DNA of 64,000 nt from Leadbetterella sp035299025 (GTDB lineage: Bacteria; Bacteroidota; Bacteroidia; Cytophagales; Spirosomataceae), in the NCBI GenBank assembly GCA_035299025.1, contig DATGXK010000007.1, positions 434,001-498,000 on the forward strand. The letters are read 5' to 3'. Below are positions 25,736 through 33,978 of this stretch, piece after piece. The translations under genes and the position numbers were made by a program. Position 1 is the first letter of the stretch. Every line of letters starts with the position of its first letter. Under the pieces are notes generated by a model. It searched no databases, had not been told where the DNA came from, and was given only the letters and a program-made list of their open reading frames with translations.

Positions 25736-27451
25736 ATGAATTTGAATATTAAAGCCAATAAAAATAATACGTTTGATGCCATAGTAGTCGGCTCGGGAAT
25801 GTCTGGCGGCTTCGCTGCTAAAGAACTCACCGAAAGGGGGTTAAAGGTCTTGATGATTGAGCGTGGGCATGAAATCAAGCATATCGAGGGATACGATACT
25901 GCCATGAAACAACCTTGGGAAATTGAGCATAGAGGCAAAACGACAAACATTTCTGCCGAAGAACGATGGGCCAATAGCCGATTTTGGGGACTTGGAAGCG
26001 AAGAAGTGGTCAATCATTTGACCAACGATAAGGAAAATCCATATATTGAAAAACGTCCTTTTGACTGGATTCGTGCCTATCACACAGGTGGAAAATCGAT
26101 GCACTGGGGTCGTCAAAGTTATAGATGGGGAAAGCACGACTTCGAAGCAAATGCAAAAGAAGGCGTGGGTGTTGACTGGCCGATTCGATATGAAGATTTG
26201 GAGCCATGGTATACCCATGTAGAGAAATTTGTTGGAGTCTCTGGGCAGAAAGAAGGATTAGCAGTATTACCTGATGGACATTTCTTACCGCCCATGCCCA
26301 TGTTTGCACCGGAATCATATTTTAGAAAAGTAATGGCAGATAGGCTTAATAGGCCTGTTACTATCGGCCGGATTGCCAACCTTACTCAGCCACAAGACAT
26401 TCATACGTCTTTGGGTAGAGCTTCTTGCCAATATCGAAATAAATGTCAGAGGGGCTGTCCTTATGGAGGATATTACAGTTCTTTGTCTGGCTCAATTCCT
26501 GCTGCGATGCGTACCAATCGATTGAGCATTTTGCATGATTCTATTGTTGCTGAAGTTATATACGACGAGCAGAAAAAGCGTGCAAGTGGTGTGAGAATCA
26601 TCAATCAGAACACGATGAAAACCGAGGAGTTTTTTGCGAAGATTATTTTCCTGAATGCGGGCTCAATCAATACGGCAGCTTTGATGTTGAATTCTAAATC
26701 AAATCGTTTTCAGAATGGCTTTGGGAATGACAGCGACCAAGTAGGTAGAAACCTAATGGACCACCAATTGGGCTCCGGAGCTATGGCTTCGATAGATGGT
26801 TTTGAGGACGATTATGTTTTTGGACAACGCCCTAATGCTCTTTACATTCCTCGTTTCAGAAACTGGGGCAACGACAAACAAACTTCTTATCTGCGGGGAT
26901 TTGGTTACCAAGGTGGTGCGAGTAGAGAGGGATGGGATAGAGGTGCCAACCAAGATGGGTTTGGGGAAGATTTTAAAAATAATATGACAAAGCCAGGGCC
27001 ATGGAGTATCCGAATTGGTGGATTCGGCGAAATCCTACCTAACCCCAATAATAGAATTTATCTTGATTCAGAGAAAAAAGACAAGTGGGGAATTCCAATG
27101 ATAGTTACAGATGCCGCATTTGTCGAGAATGACTGGGCAATGCGAAAAGACATAGTGGCTTCGGCCGTTGAAATGCTAGAAACAGCAGGTTTCAAAAATG
27201 TAACGCCTTACGACCGCCCAACACATATGGGCTTAGGTATACACGATATGGGTACTGCTCGTATGGGTCGTGATCCCAAAACCTCTGTATTGAATGCTTT
27301 CAATCAGGTGCATGATTGTAAAAATGTATTCGTTACCGATGGTGCAGCCATGGCCTCTTCTTCTTGTGTGAACCCATCCATCACCTACATGGCACTCACT
27401 GCTCGAGCAGCAGACTTCGCTGTAAAGGCTATGAAGAAGAAGGAATTGTGA
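25736..27451 (+). CDS. GMC family FAD-dependent oxidoreductase
   Basis: The protein has 571 residues. The FAD-binding motif VVGSGMSGGFAAKELTERG is at about 18-36; MIERGHEI ends the second strand. A Cys-rich loop CQYRNKCQRGCPYGG (about 230-244) may hold an iron-sulfur cluster. The C-terminal GMC block has IHDMGTARMG with the catalytic His and a closing NVFVTDGAAMASSSCVNPS. It lacks its own signal and would be exported with the subunit 3 partner. Such pairs include glucoside 3-dehydrogenases that make 3-keto sugars and other periplasmic sugar dehydrogenases; the substrate is not fixed. The in-frame TTG at 25715 is a poorer start than the ATG at 25736. Confidence 0.9.
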   Translation: MNLNIKANKNNTFDAIVVGSGMSGGFAAKELTERGLKVLMIERGHEIKHIEGYDTAMKQPWEIEHRGKTTNISAEERWANSRFWGLGSEEVVNHLTNDKENPYIEKRPFDWIRAYHTGGKSMHWGRQSYRWGKHDFEANAKEGVGVDWPIRYEDLEPWYTHVEKFVGVSGQKEGLAVLPDGHFLPPMPMFAPESYFRKVMADRLNRPVTIGRIANLTQPQDIHTSLGRASCQYRNKCQRGCPYGGYYSSLSGSIPAAMRTNRLSILHDSIVAEVIYDEQKKRASGVRIINQNTMKTEEFFAKIIFLNAGSINTAALMLNSKSNRFQNGFGNDSDQVGRNLMDHQLGSGAMASIDGFEDDYVFGQRPNALYIPRFRNWGNDKQTSYLRGFGYQGGASREGWDRGANQDGFGEDFKNNMTKPGPWSIRIGGFGEILPNPNNRIYLDSEKKDKWGIPMIVTDAAFVENDWAMRKDIVASAVEMLETAGFKNVTPYDRPTHMGLGIHDMGTARMGRDPKTSVLNAFNQVHDCKNVFVTDGAAMASSSCVNPSITYMALTARAADFAVKAMKKKEL

Positions 27452-27462
27452 TGTTGTAAAAT

Positions 27463-27552
27463 GCCACGGATGCACGAATTATTCATATTTTTGAATATGA
27501 AAACTCTAGTGTATTCGTCTATAGACAAGCGATTTATTCGTGTATTCGTGGC
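27463..27552. repeat. large imperfect inverted repeat of the GCCACGAATGC family
   Basis: GCCACGGATGCACGAATTA at the left pairs with ATTCGTGTATTCGTGGC at the right, with smaller hairpins between. The same stem word (GCCACGAATGC) forms hairpins at 30635 and 39599. It follows the GMC gene and may end its transcript. Confidence 0.65.
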
Positions 27553-27626
27553 AAAAGTATATATTAATCGTCCACAAACAAGCGAGTAATTATTGCATTG
27601 GTGGTAACAAAAACAGCAATTTCATT

Positions 27627-27998
27627 ATGCTATTAATTCACAAGGAAGAATCTTATCAAATCATCGGAAAGTGTATGGAGGTACATAACAATTTAGGTGC
27701 TGGTTTTGCCGAAATTGTTTATAAAGATGCATTAGAATATGAGTTTAAGAAAGCAGGAATAACTTTCGCCAGAGAAAAGCAATACAAGGTCAATTATAAA
27801 GATGTTATTTTACCACATTACTTCTATGCCGATTTCGTGGTTTTCGATAAGATAATACTTGAAGTAAAAGGTGTTGCCGCTGTTACCGATGAATTTACTG
27901 CACAGTGTATTAATTATTTAAAAGTGTCAAACTTGAAACTAGCCTTGTTGGTTAATTTTGGAGAATTAAAGTTGAACTCCAAGCGAATTGTTCTTTAG
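27627..27998 (+). CDS. GxxExxY family protein
   Basis: The protein has 123 residues from the ATG at 27627; the frame is open upstream but not conserved-looking. The family motif is seen as GFAEIVYKDAL at about 25-35, after HNNLGAG. A PD-(D/E)XK-like core follows with ADFVVFDKIILEVKGV (Asp and ExK), then VNFGELKLNSKRIV at the end. GxxExxY proteins are small, common in Bacteroidota and of unknown cellular role; a nuclease-like fold is predicted. It is a single gene between two intergenic repeats. Confidence 0.9.
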   Translation: MLLIHKEESYQIIGKCMEVHNNLGAGFAEIVYKDALEYEFKKAGITFAREKQYKVNYKDVILPHYFYADFVVFDKIILEVKGVAAVTDEFTAQCINYLKVSNLKLALLVNFGELKLNSKRIVL

Positions 27999-28108
27999 GG
28001 GATTATTCGATAAGTATACGAATCATTTTGTTTGTAAAAAATTCTAATTCTTCACAAATGGATGTTTCATCAAGTATTTCTTATGCATTCGAATTCTTTT
28101 AAAAACTT

Positions 28109-29125
28109 TCACAATAGACCCAAAATATCCTTCCAAATAGTTTCTAAAACCGGAATTCCCGATTGTGCATTCTTTTCCCTTGTATTTAAAACCCGTTCGC
28201 TTGGATAACTAATGGCCTGGCCTGCAATGGGAATCGAAGTTTTGTAATCGTCAACAATGGATTTGATGGTTTCCGAAATGCTTGCGTAGTTCGAAAGTTT
28301 TGACATATCAATGGCGATAAATATCTGTGAGGAGCCTATCTCTGCAGGCAGCTTCGTGATTTCGTGGGTAGATAAACCATTGGACAAAACTGCTGCCAGC
28401 ACGTCTAACAAGAACGAAAGTCCTGCTCCTTTCCAAAATCCTACAGGCAAGGCTCTCCAAGTTTCCAAAACCTTGGCCGGCTCGTCAGTCAGGTTCCCTT
28501 CTTTGTCGTACCCACCAACCACAGATAATTTTTCATTTTTCATGGCCGACGATTCCATTGCTCCGAAGGAGTACTGAGACATTGCCATATCCAAAACTAT
28601 GGCTTCGTTTTCGTACGGAACAGCAAAAACAATGGGGTTATTTCCGAGTTTTGGGTTGGTGGCACCCCATGCTGGCATGTTGGCCGTGGTGTTTGTCCAG
28701 CCTATAAAAGCAAAACCAGCTTTGGCAGCTTGCCATCCATACGCTCCGCCACGCATCCAGTGGTTTGTGTTTGCCAAAGCCACACAACCCATGCCGTGCT
28801 TTTGTGCTAGCTTAATGGCTCGTTCTGTCGCAAAAATGGCGTTCGAGGGGCCAGCTCCCAAGTTGCCATCCCATTGTTCTATACCTCCGAAACGATGGAC
28901 TATATTCGGTTTTGCATCCGATTGAATATAGCCTTTTAAAACATAATCCACAAAACGAGGAAATCGATTTACACCATGAGTGTAAATGCCATCAATACTA
29001 TTTTGTGTGAATATCTTTGCACATTCCTCTGCTCTCTTTTTTGGGAAATTGTTTTTAAGAAGAATTTTTTTTAAGGTTTCTTGCATTTCATTGGCAGAAA
29101 CATGGATGTATTCTACTGTATTCAT
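28109..29125 (-). CDS. Ldh family oxidoreductase (malate/L-lactate or DlgD-like)
   Basis: The protein has 338 residues of the NAD(P)-dependent Ldh/YiaK fold, unrelated to Rossmann dehydrogenases. Family blocks are SIDGIYTHGVNRFPRFVDYV at about 50-69 with the conserved THGVxR, DGNLGAGPSNAIFATERAI near 95, ANTNHWMRGGAYGWQAA with the catalytic His near 122, and NPIVFAVPY followed by VLDMAMS. The closest well-known relative is 2,3-diketo-L-gulonate reductase (YiaK/DlgD), active on C5/C6 keto acids from sugar breakdown. It has no signal peptide. The gene is on its own; sugar-acid metabolism fits the neighbourhood. Confidence 0.88.
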   Translation of the reverse strand: MNTVEYIHVSANEMQETLKKILLKNNFPKKRAEECAKIFTQNSIDGIYTHGVNRFPRFVDYVLKGYIQSDAKPNIVHRFGGIEQWDGNLGAGPSNAIFATERAIKLAQKHGMGCVALANTNHWMRGGAYGWQAAKAGFAFIGWTNTTANMPAWGATNPKLGNNPIVFAVPYENEAIVLDMAMSQYSFGAMESSAMKNEKLSVVGGYDKEGNLTDEPAKVLETWRALPVGFWKGAGLSFLLDVLAAVLSNGLSTHEITKLPAEIGSSQIFIAIDMSKLSNYASISETIKSIVDDYKTSIPIAGQAISYPSERVLNTREKNAQSGIPVLETIWKDILGLL

Positions 29126-29324
29126 TTTTTGCGAGACCAGGGTTTTGTTTTTCAGGAAATAAGCTCAAAAATAGGAAAGTATCCACGAGATTGATACCCA
29201 AATAAACAAATAATTTAACAATAGAAGTATGTGGGTAACAACCCTTTATTTATTCAAAACTTTCATAATGAACCCTGTTATTATTAAATCGAATGTGCGT
29301 ATTTTGCAAAAAAAACCTTAATAA

Positions 29325-30617
29325 ATGAAAATTATCAAACTCTCCCTATTGACCATGATAATGTTTGGTTTCTGCCAAATAGGTCAGGCACAGTCTAGTC
29401 AAAATTCGGAATATTCTTTAGTAGTTGAAGGCTTTGATTGGGGACCGATGGTCAACAAAGTTATTGTTGGATTGGACGCACCCACTAAAACAGTCAATAT
29501 GGCTGATTACACCGTAATGGCGGAGCGAAGCCACCCATGTGCTGAGGTTCCGGCGGTTTTTGCCAAAGGCAGTCGAACAGTAGTGTTTGCGTATGTGTCT
29601 GATGATAGAGGTAATAGGGTAGAAGAGGGCTCGAATGTCACGTTGATTTTATATGTAGCACCCAACGCTCAGATTGGTTCCGCCTTGCAATATTCTCAAA
29701 AAGCCGATTGTCGTGGAAATCAGTGGGTAAACTATAAAGTGACAGTGACCAATACCAAAACAAATCAAGTGTGGAACAAGGAGAAAAGCCGAATCATGCC
29801 TATTGGCGACGATTTTGACCTGTCGGGAAAATATGAGTATGAATCTGGCAAAAGTCTGACATATGCACATTTTACACCTAAGAAGGCTGCTGCCAAGGCT
29901 CCGTTGATTATCTGGCTTCATGGCGGCGGCGAAGGCGGTACCGACCCGAGCATAGCCTTGATGGGCAACAAGGCTTTTAATTATGCCTCTCCAGATATTC
30001 AGAGATACTTTGGTGGTGCTTATGTTTTGGTACCACAAACCCCAGGAGCTTGGATGCACGACAAAGATGGTAAAATTCAATCGGGTAATGGAGAAGATGT
30101 TTATAATGTAGGCCTTATGAAGTTGATAAAGAACTATGTGGATTCGCATCCTGGAATAGACAGAAAGCGGATTTATCTCGGAGGGTGTTCAAACGGTGGG
30201 TACATGTCGTTGAAATTGCTTTTGAAAGAACCGGGGTATTTTGCAGCGGGATATATTAGTGCATTGGCTTATCAGTCGCAGTATATTTCGGATGCCCAAA
30301 TCAGCAGCATTAAGCATATCCCGATTTGGTTTATTCAATCTAAAGATGACAAAGTTACTGACCCAGTAACCACGGCCATTCCGGTGTACGAGAGACTTAA
30401 AAAAGCAGGGGCCAAGAATGTGCATTTTAGTTTCTACGATCATGTGGTAGATCTCTCTGGAATGTATGGCGGAGCCAATTATCATTTCAATGGACATTGG
30501 TCTTGGATTTATTCTCATGCCAACCAGTCACACACAGAGTTTGATGGTTCCGAAGTACTTCTAAACGGTAAACCTACCACTCTGATGGAGTGGATGGCCG
30601 CTCAGGTTAAGAAATAA
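29325..30617 (+). CDS. secreted alpha/beta hydrolase with N-terminal Ig-like domain
   Basis: The protein has 430 residues. A signal peptide (LLTMIMFGFCQIGQAQ) precedes a beta-sandwich of about 25-150, like the Ig-like N-domain of esterases of the EstA/Thermotoga type. The hydrolase domain has LIIWLHGGGEGGTDPS (oxyanion hole), nucleophile Ser in YLGGCSNGGYMSL, Asp in QSKDDKVTDP and His in FNGHWSWIY. Peptidase S9-like and dienelactone hydrolase families share this layout. Likely a periplasmic or secreted carboxylesterase acting on plant-derived esters; the substrate is unknown. A hairpin terminator follows. Confidence 0.82.
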   Translation: MKIIKLSLLTMIMFGFCQIGQAQSSQNSEYSLVVEGFDWGPMVNKVIVGLDAPTKTVNMADYTVMAERSHPCAEVPAVFAKGSRTVVFAYVSDDRGNRVEEGSNVTLILYVAPNAQIGSALQYSQKADCRGNQWVNYKVTVTNTKTNQVWNKEKSRIMPIGDDFDLSGKYEYESGKSLTYAHFTPKKAAAKAPLIIWLHGGGEGGTDPSIALMGNKAFNYASPDIQRYFGGAYVLVPQTPGAWMHDKDGKIQSGNGEDVYNVGLMKLIKNYVDSHPGIDRKRIYLGGCSNGGYMSLKLLLKEPGYFAAGYISALAYQSQYISDAQISSIKHIPIWFIQSKDDKVTDPVTTAIPVYERLKKAGAKNVHFSFYDHVVDLSGMYGGANYHFNGHWSWIYSHANQSHTEFDGSEVLLNGKPTTLMEWMAAQVKK

Positions 30618-30634
30618 GGATATAAAATTGTTTT

Positions 30635-30675
30635 GCCACGAATGCGTTTTGTCGTCATTCGTGGCATTTTTATTT
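30635..30675 (+). terminator. Rho-independent terminator after hydrolase
   Basis: GCCACGAATG (30635-30644) pairs with CATTCGTGGC (30656-30665) and is followed by ATTTTTATTTT. The stem word is shared with the elements at 27463 and 39599. Confidence 0.85.
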
Positions 30676-30689
30676 TCTGTGCGATATAC

Positions 30690-30721
30690 TTGTTCGGGAA
30701 TAATCATTATCGTTATATTTG
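30690..30721 (+). promoter_or_regulatory. promoter of TauE/SafE gene
   Basis: TTG at 30690-30692 and TATATTTG at 30714-30721 form a Bacteroidota-type -33/-7 pair with a 21-base gap. The -7 box lies inside the ModE-like palindrome, so a bound repressor would block it. Confidence 0.65.
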
Positions 30722-30736
30722 TAAATATATAACGAT
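30709..30736. promoter_or_regulatory. ModE-type operator (Mo-box-like palindrome)
   Basis: ATCGTTATAT, an 8-base spacer TTGTAAAT, then ATATAACGAT: a perfect inverted repeat with 10-base arms. From memory, E. coli ModE half-sites read CGTTATAT ... ATATAACG with the same spacing. It lies 79 bases upstream of the TauE/SafE ATG. A single-domain ModE gene sits right after that permease gene, which strongly supports the assignment. Confidence 0.8.
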
Positions 30737-30814
30737 AGCTTTTGTTTTTTGAAATATATAATCAAATAGTCTATCCAAAAAATTCTTTTCGACACTTAAA
30801 CGCCGAACCTTTAC

Positions 30815-31546
30815 ATGTCATCACTTCTACTACTGCTATTGTTATTGAGCTTGGTTGCTTTTTTATACTCCTCTGTGGGGCATGGGGGAGCGAGCGGATA
30901 TCTGGCCGTGATGGCCATGGTGGGTGTAGCTCCTTCGATGATGAAATCATCGGCATTGGTAATGAATTTGGCTGTTTCTTTATTTTCCTTTATTGGTTTT
31001 TATAGAGCAGGGCATTTTCGCTTAAAGCTCTTCTTGCCATTTGCACTTGCGAGCATTCCGATGGCTTTTCTGGGAGGAACCATGACACTTTCGGATGCCA
31101 TTTATAAGAAAATCTTGGCCGTATGTATCTTGTTTTCAATTGTAAGGTTGGTTTATAAATTCGATGACAGTAAAAATAATCGGCCAATTCCGATATGGGC
31201 AGGAGTGCTTTCTGGTGCTATGATAGGCCTACTTTCTGGTATGATAGGCATTGGTGGAGGTATCATACTTAGTCCTTTGATGCTGCTCATGCGGTGGGCC
31301 AATCTGAAAGAAACGGCTGCGGTTTCCGCTCTTTTTATCTTTGTTAATTCACTTTCTGGTTTATATGGGCAACTTCAAAAGGGCGGTATTCATCTACCAG
31401 AAAACATGCAGTGGGCTGTTTTGGCTACTATCGTCGGCGGCTTGGCAGGCTCTTATTTTGGTAGTCAAAAATTCAATGTCCCAACCCTTAAAAAGCTGCT
31501 GGCAGCGGGTTTGGTGATAGCTTGTTTGAAATTAATTTTTACGTAG
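30815..31546 (+). CDS. TauE/SafE family permease, candidate ModE target
   Basis: The protein has 243 residues with about eight membrane helices. It has the family repeat glycine motifs VGHGGASGYLAVMAMVGVAP at about 21-40 and IGLLSGMIGIGGGIILSPLM at about 139-158, the two halves being an internal duplication. TauE/SafE proteins move sulfur-containing or other organic anions across the inner membrane. Its promoter overlaps a ModE-type operator, so expression probably follows molybdate or tungstate status. That makes the substrate a possible oxyanion such as molybdate, tungstate or sulfate, which is inference. The ModE-like gene is convergent, 19 bases downstream. Confidence 0.88.
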   Translation: MSSLLLLLLLLSLVAFLYSSVGHGGASGYLAVMAMVGVAPSMMKSSALVMNLAVSLFSFIGFYRAGHFRLKLFLPFALASIPMAFLGGTMTLSDAIYKKILAVCILFSIVRLVYKFDDSKNNRPIPIWAGVLSGAMIGLLSGMIGIGGGIILSPLMLLMRWANLKETAAVSALFIFVNSLSGLYGQLQKGGIHLPENMQWAVLATIVGGLAGSYFGSQKFNVPTLKKLLAAGLVIACLKLIFT

Positions 31547-31565
31547 TTTCTGGAAGACTTTTGAT

Positions 31566-31934
31566 TTATGAATTTAAAAACACTTTCATTTTTTCATCAA
31601 AGGTCATTTGAAACTCCTCGTGCAGTTTCTTAAATGCAGAAATAAGTTGTTTTCCTTCTTCAGTAACAATCGTTCCGCCGCCTTTTTCGCCGCCAGTTTG
31701 TGTGCTTACGATGGGTTTAGTTGTGTTCTGATTCATTGAATTTACCATATCCCAGGCTTTTTTGTACGACATTTGCATTCGTTTCGCAGCCTGACTAATG
31801 GAGCCAGTCTCCATTATATTTTCTAACAATTGCAACCGCCCAGGGCCAAAAAAACGCTCGTTTTCGCTTTCAATTCGGAGCATGCCCGTTATCCGGAATT
31901 TCTTTTCTGGTTTTAAAAAGTCTTTGATGGGCAT
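31566..31934 (-). CDS. single-domain ModE-type winged-helix regulator
   Basis: The protein has 122 residues from the ATG at 31934; a TTG seven codons upstream is less likely. The DNA-binding domain of ModE/LysR type has GPGRLQLLENIMETGSISQA, AAKRMQMSYKKAWDMVNSMN (recognition helix) and the wing GGEKGGGTIVTEEGKQLISA. The MOP ligand-binding repeats of E. coli ModE are absent, so metal sensing, if any, must use another part or partner. Such N-terminal-only proteins are common in Bacteroidota. The operator at 30709 is the likely target. Confidence 0.88.
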   Translation of the reverse strand: MPIKDFLKPEKKFRITGMLRIESENERFFGPGRLQLLENIMETGSISQAAKRMQMSYKKAWDMVNSMNQNTTKPIVSTQTGGEKGGGTIVTEEGKQLISAFKKLHEEFQMTFDEKMKVFLNS

Positions 31935-31983
31935 CCTTGTAATTGTTTTGATCAAAAATAGACAACCTACCTTATAAAATCAA

Positions 31984-32013
31984 AAATATCGTCCTCCTGG
32001 AGGCGATATTTTA
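31984..32013 (-). terminator. Rho-independent terminator of Dabb gene
   Basis: AAAATATCGTCCTCC and GGAGGCGATATTTT form a near-perfect stem with a one-base bulge. On the minus strand it is followed by TTTTTGATTTT. It ends the Dabb transcript and isolates the ModE gene. Confidence 0.85.
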
Positions 32014-32051
32014 AGAGAAAACCGTTCTATCACAGCTTACAATTGTCTTTT

Positions 32052-32465
32052 TTAAGATTTGAATTTGACCCCAACCGAGTCATATACAATTACCTTCTCC
32101 CACAAATGCGAGTAGTCCTCTACAAATTTAAGATGAACTGGATGTTTTTGGTATATCTCTTCGTCAGCTAGGTTCTCAAAAAATAGCAACCAAGAGACAG
32201 CATATCCACGCTCTATCACGCTACGATTGGTGCTTGCCGGTGTGCCAATGTGTGCCATTTTTATCTCCGATACCTTTGATAAATTCTCCAAACCCTCAAT
32301 TAATTTTGCTTTGTCCGATTCTGATGCTGGGTTTTTCAGCCAAAAATATACGTGATGCACAAAAAGTTCTTTCTTTGCCCCAATCTCAGACAAAACCGAT
32401 GGAGTAATGGCCAAGGGAGCAATTGCGTTGGTTTTTAGGAATGTTCTACGTGATGTATTTTTCAT
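32052..32465 (-). CDS. exported Dabb-domain protein (stress-responsive A/B barrel)
   Basis: The protein has 137 residues. The N-terminus MKNTSRRTFLKTNAIAPLAI carries a twin-arginine SRRTFLK export signal. The rest is one Dabb domain: ELFVHHVYFWLKNPASESDK at about 33-52, LEGLENLSKVSEIKMAHIGT and a closing HPVHLKFVEDYSHLWEKVIV. Dabb domains form dimeric alpha-beta barrels and some catalyse small steps or bind polyketides; for exported Bacteroidota members no function is known. The gene is transcribed alone and ended by the terminator at 31984. Confidence 0.88.
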   Translation of the reverse strand: MKNTSRRTFLKTNAIAPLAITPSVLSEIGAKKELFVHHVYFWLKNPASESDKAKLIEGLENLSKVSEIKMAHIGTPASTNRSVIERGYAVSWLLFFENLADEEIYQKHPVHLKFVEDYSHLWEKVIVYDSVGVKFKS

Positions 32466-32810
32466 TTATTTTACTATTTAATAATATTTTCTCTAAAATT
32501 TTAGTATTTATCCATTATGAATGGATTTGAATCTGTAATAAACATACTATAACCATTAAAGTATTTGTTTCTTCTAAATCTTATTCGTTTGGTTGTTTTG
32601 AAAGATAATTATTTTATTAAAATGCTGTTTGTAAGCGAGATAGTAAAATACATTCTGTTGCTTTAAAAATAATCGTCTCAGGCAACTTTCATTTCATTAC
32701 AAAAGTAGGTATCTCATGAGTTGTAGTAGTTGTAAAAATCCAATATATCTTGGTGTTTTCTTATTATCTTTAAATTTGGGTCTTTGGCTTTAGGCCTGTA
32801 ATGATATTTT
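32466..32810. other. intergenic region, promoters only
   Basis: This is 345 AT-rich bases between the divergent Dabb and AraC genes. It has the AraC gene promoter near its right end and nothing else I can identify. Confidence 0.5.
32750..32778 (+). promoter_or_regulatory. promoter of AraC regulator gene
   Basis: TTG at 32750-32752 and TAAATTTG at 32771-32778 with an 18-base gap fit the Bacteroidota promoter pattern. The ATG is 33 bases downstream of the -7 box. Confidence 0.55.
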
Positions 32811-33647
32811 ATGAAACGATACCTACTCCATTCGCCTTTTAGCATTTATCGGTTCGAGACTGATGTATGGGTACACTCGGTCCACAATCATTCTTATTTT
32901 GAGATTATTTTCATCTCAAAAGGATTCGGGGTTCACAATATCAATGGCAACGCGTTTCGCTATGAAGCCGGAGATGTGTTTTTGCTTGGGCCAGAAGACT
33001 TCCACAATTTTAGTATTGAAGAAACCACCGAATTTTGTTTTGTGCGTTTCAATGACACTGTCCATTCGAGTTTGATCGAAGAAAAGGGCAACCTCATAAC
33101 CCAGTTGGTGAACAGTTTGCTCTACACCGCAAGCCAGAGCAGGGGTACAATAGTGAATGACAAGCTCGAAAAACGAAAGTTATTTGGGCTTTTGGCCATT
33201 TTGGAGTCCGAAAACGAAAGCGACACTTCAAAATATTTCGACATGCTCCGTACGAGTTTATTACAAAGCATTTTGGTTATTTTGGCTCGCAATTTATTAA
33301 GTCAGAATACCTCAAATAATTCTAATGATGACGGCGTAGAGCGTTTGTTAATGTATGTAAAAAAGCATATCTATGAACCTGAAAAACTCACTATTGCTCA
33401 CTTGGCGGAGGTTTTCAATTATGCACCTGATTATGTAAGTATTTATTTTAAAAGACATTATGGCGAGTCGCTGAAGCAATATATTACGAAATACAAAATG
33501 AAACTCATTGAAATTAGGCTTCTCTACAGCCAGCTAACGGTCGCACAGATTGCCGATGAGTTTGGCTACTTAGACGAAAGTCATTTCTGTAAGCAGTTTA
33601 AAAAGTTTTCTGGAACCACACCAACCAGCTTTAGAAAAGCCAAATAA
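32811..33647 (+). CDS. AraC family transcriptional regulator
   Basis: The protein has 278 residues. The N-terminal cupin-like sensor domain (VHSVHNHSYFEIIFISKGFG ... YEAGDVFLLGPEDFH, about 20-70) would bind a sugar-like ligand. The C-terminal double helix-turn-helix runs from about 185: LTIAHLAEVFNYAPDYVSIY and the family signature LTVAQIADEFGYLDESHFCK followed by FKKFSGTTPTSFRK. It is likely an activator of catabolic genes. The GH5 and GH127 genes follow in the same orientation, 330 bases and 1.5 kb away, so they are its probable targets. Confidence 0.9.
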   Translation: MKRYLLHSPFSIYRFETDVWVHSVHNHSYFEIIFISKGFGVHNINGNAFRYEAGDVFLLGPEDFHNFSIEETTEFCFVRFNDTVHSSLIEEKGNLITQLVNSLLYTASQSRGTIVNDKLEKRKLFGLLAILESENESDTSKYFDMLRTSLLQSILVILARNLLSQNTSNNSNDDGVERLLMYVKKHIYEPEKLTIAHLAEVFNYAPDYVSIYFKRHYGESLKQYITKYKMKLIEIRLLYSQLTVAQIADEFGYLDESHFCKQFKKFSGTTPTSFRKAK

Positions 33648-33775
33648 TAAAAACTGGCAATCGTCTCTAACTTCATCAACTTTTAAAGGATTTGAGTGGT
33701 TGATTTTTTTAATTTTCCGAGAAGAACATCACATTCTTAATTTTAAAGCTTGGAAGTAAAATTTTCTAAAAATAG

Positions 33776-33787
33776 GCAAATGTTTGC
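33776..33787. promoter_or_regulatory. palindrome GCAAATGTTTGC ahead of GH5 gene
   Basis: Arms GCAAA and TTTGC around TG. It is identical to the core of the 14-base palindrome at 22031-22044. It lies 106 bases upstream of the GH5 -33 element. Possible operator for a shared carbohydrate regulator; unproven. Confidence 0.3.
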
Positions 33788-33893
33788 AATTGTGCTACAG
33801 TGCATTTAATGGGTACTTTTGAGACTTAAAAACGTTTTTTCGACATTCAAGGCCGAACAAAATATCTGTGCAGAAAGAAAAAGTAAATTATTT

Positions 33894-33920
33894 TTGCAGA
33901 CGGTGTTTTCCTTATATTTG
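33894..33920 (+). promoter_or_regulatory. promoter of GH5 gene
   Basis: TTG at 33894-33896 and TATATTTG at 33913-33920, with a 16-base gap, slightly short of the usual spacing. The ATG follows 58 bases later. Confidence 0.55.
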
Positions 33921-33978
33921 AAAATACCTTGTTTGTAATACGAAGTTTTTTCCAATCATTTATTCAACCAAAACTACA

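Larger units (their letters stand above)
33648..33978. other. regulatory intergenic region ahead of GH5 gene
   Basis: There is no gene. It has the palindrome at 33776-33787 and the promoter at 33894-33920, both listed separately; the rest is AT-rich. Confidence 0.5.
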
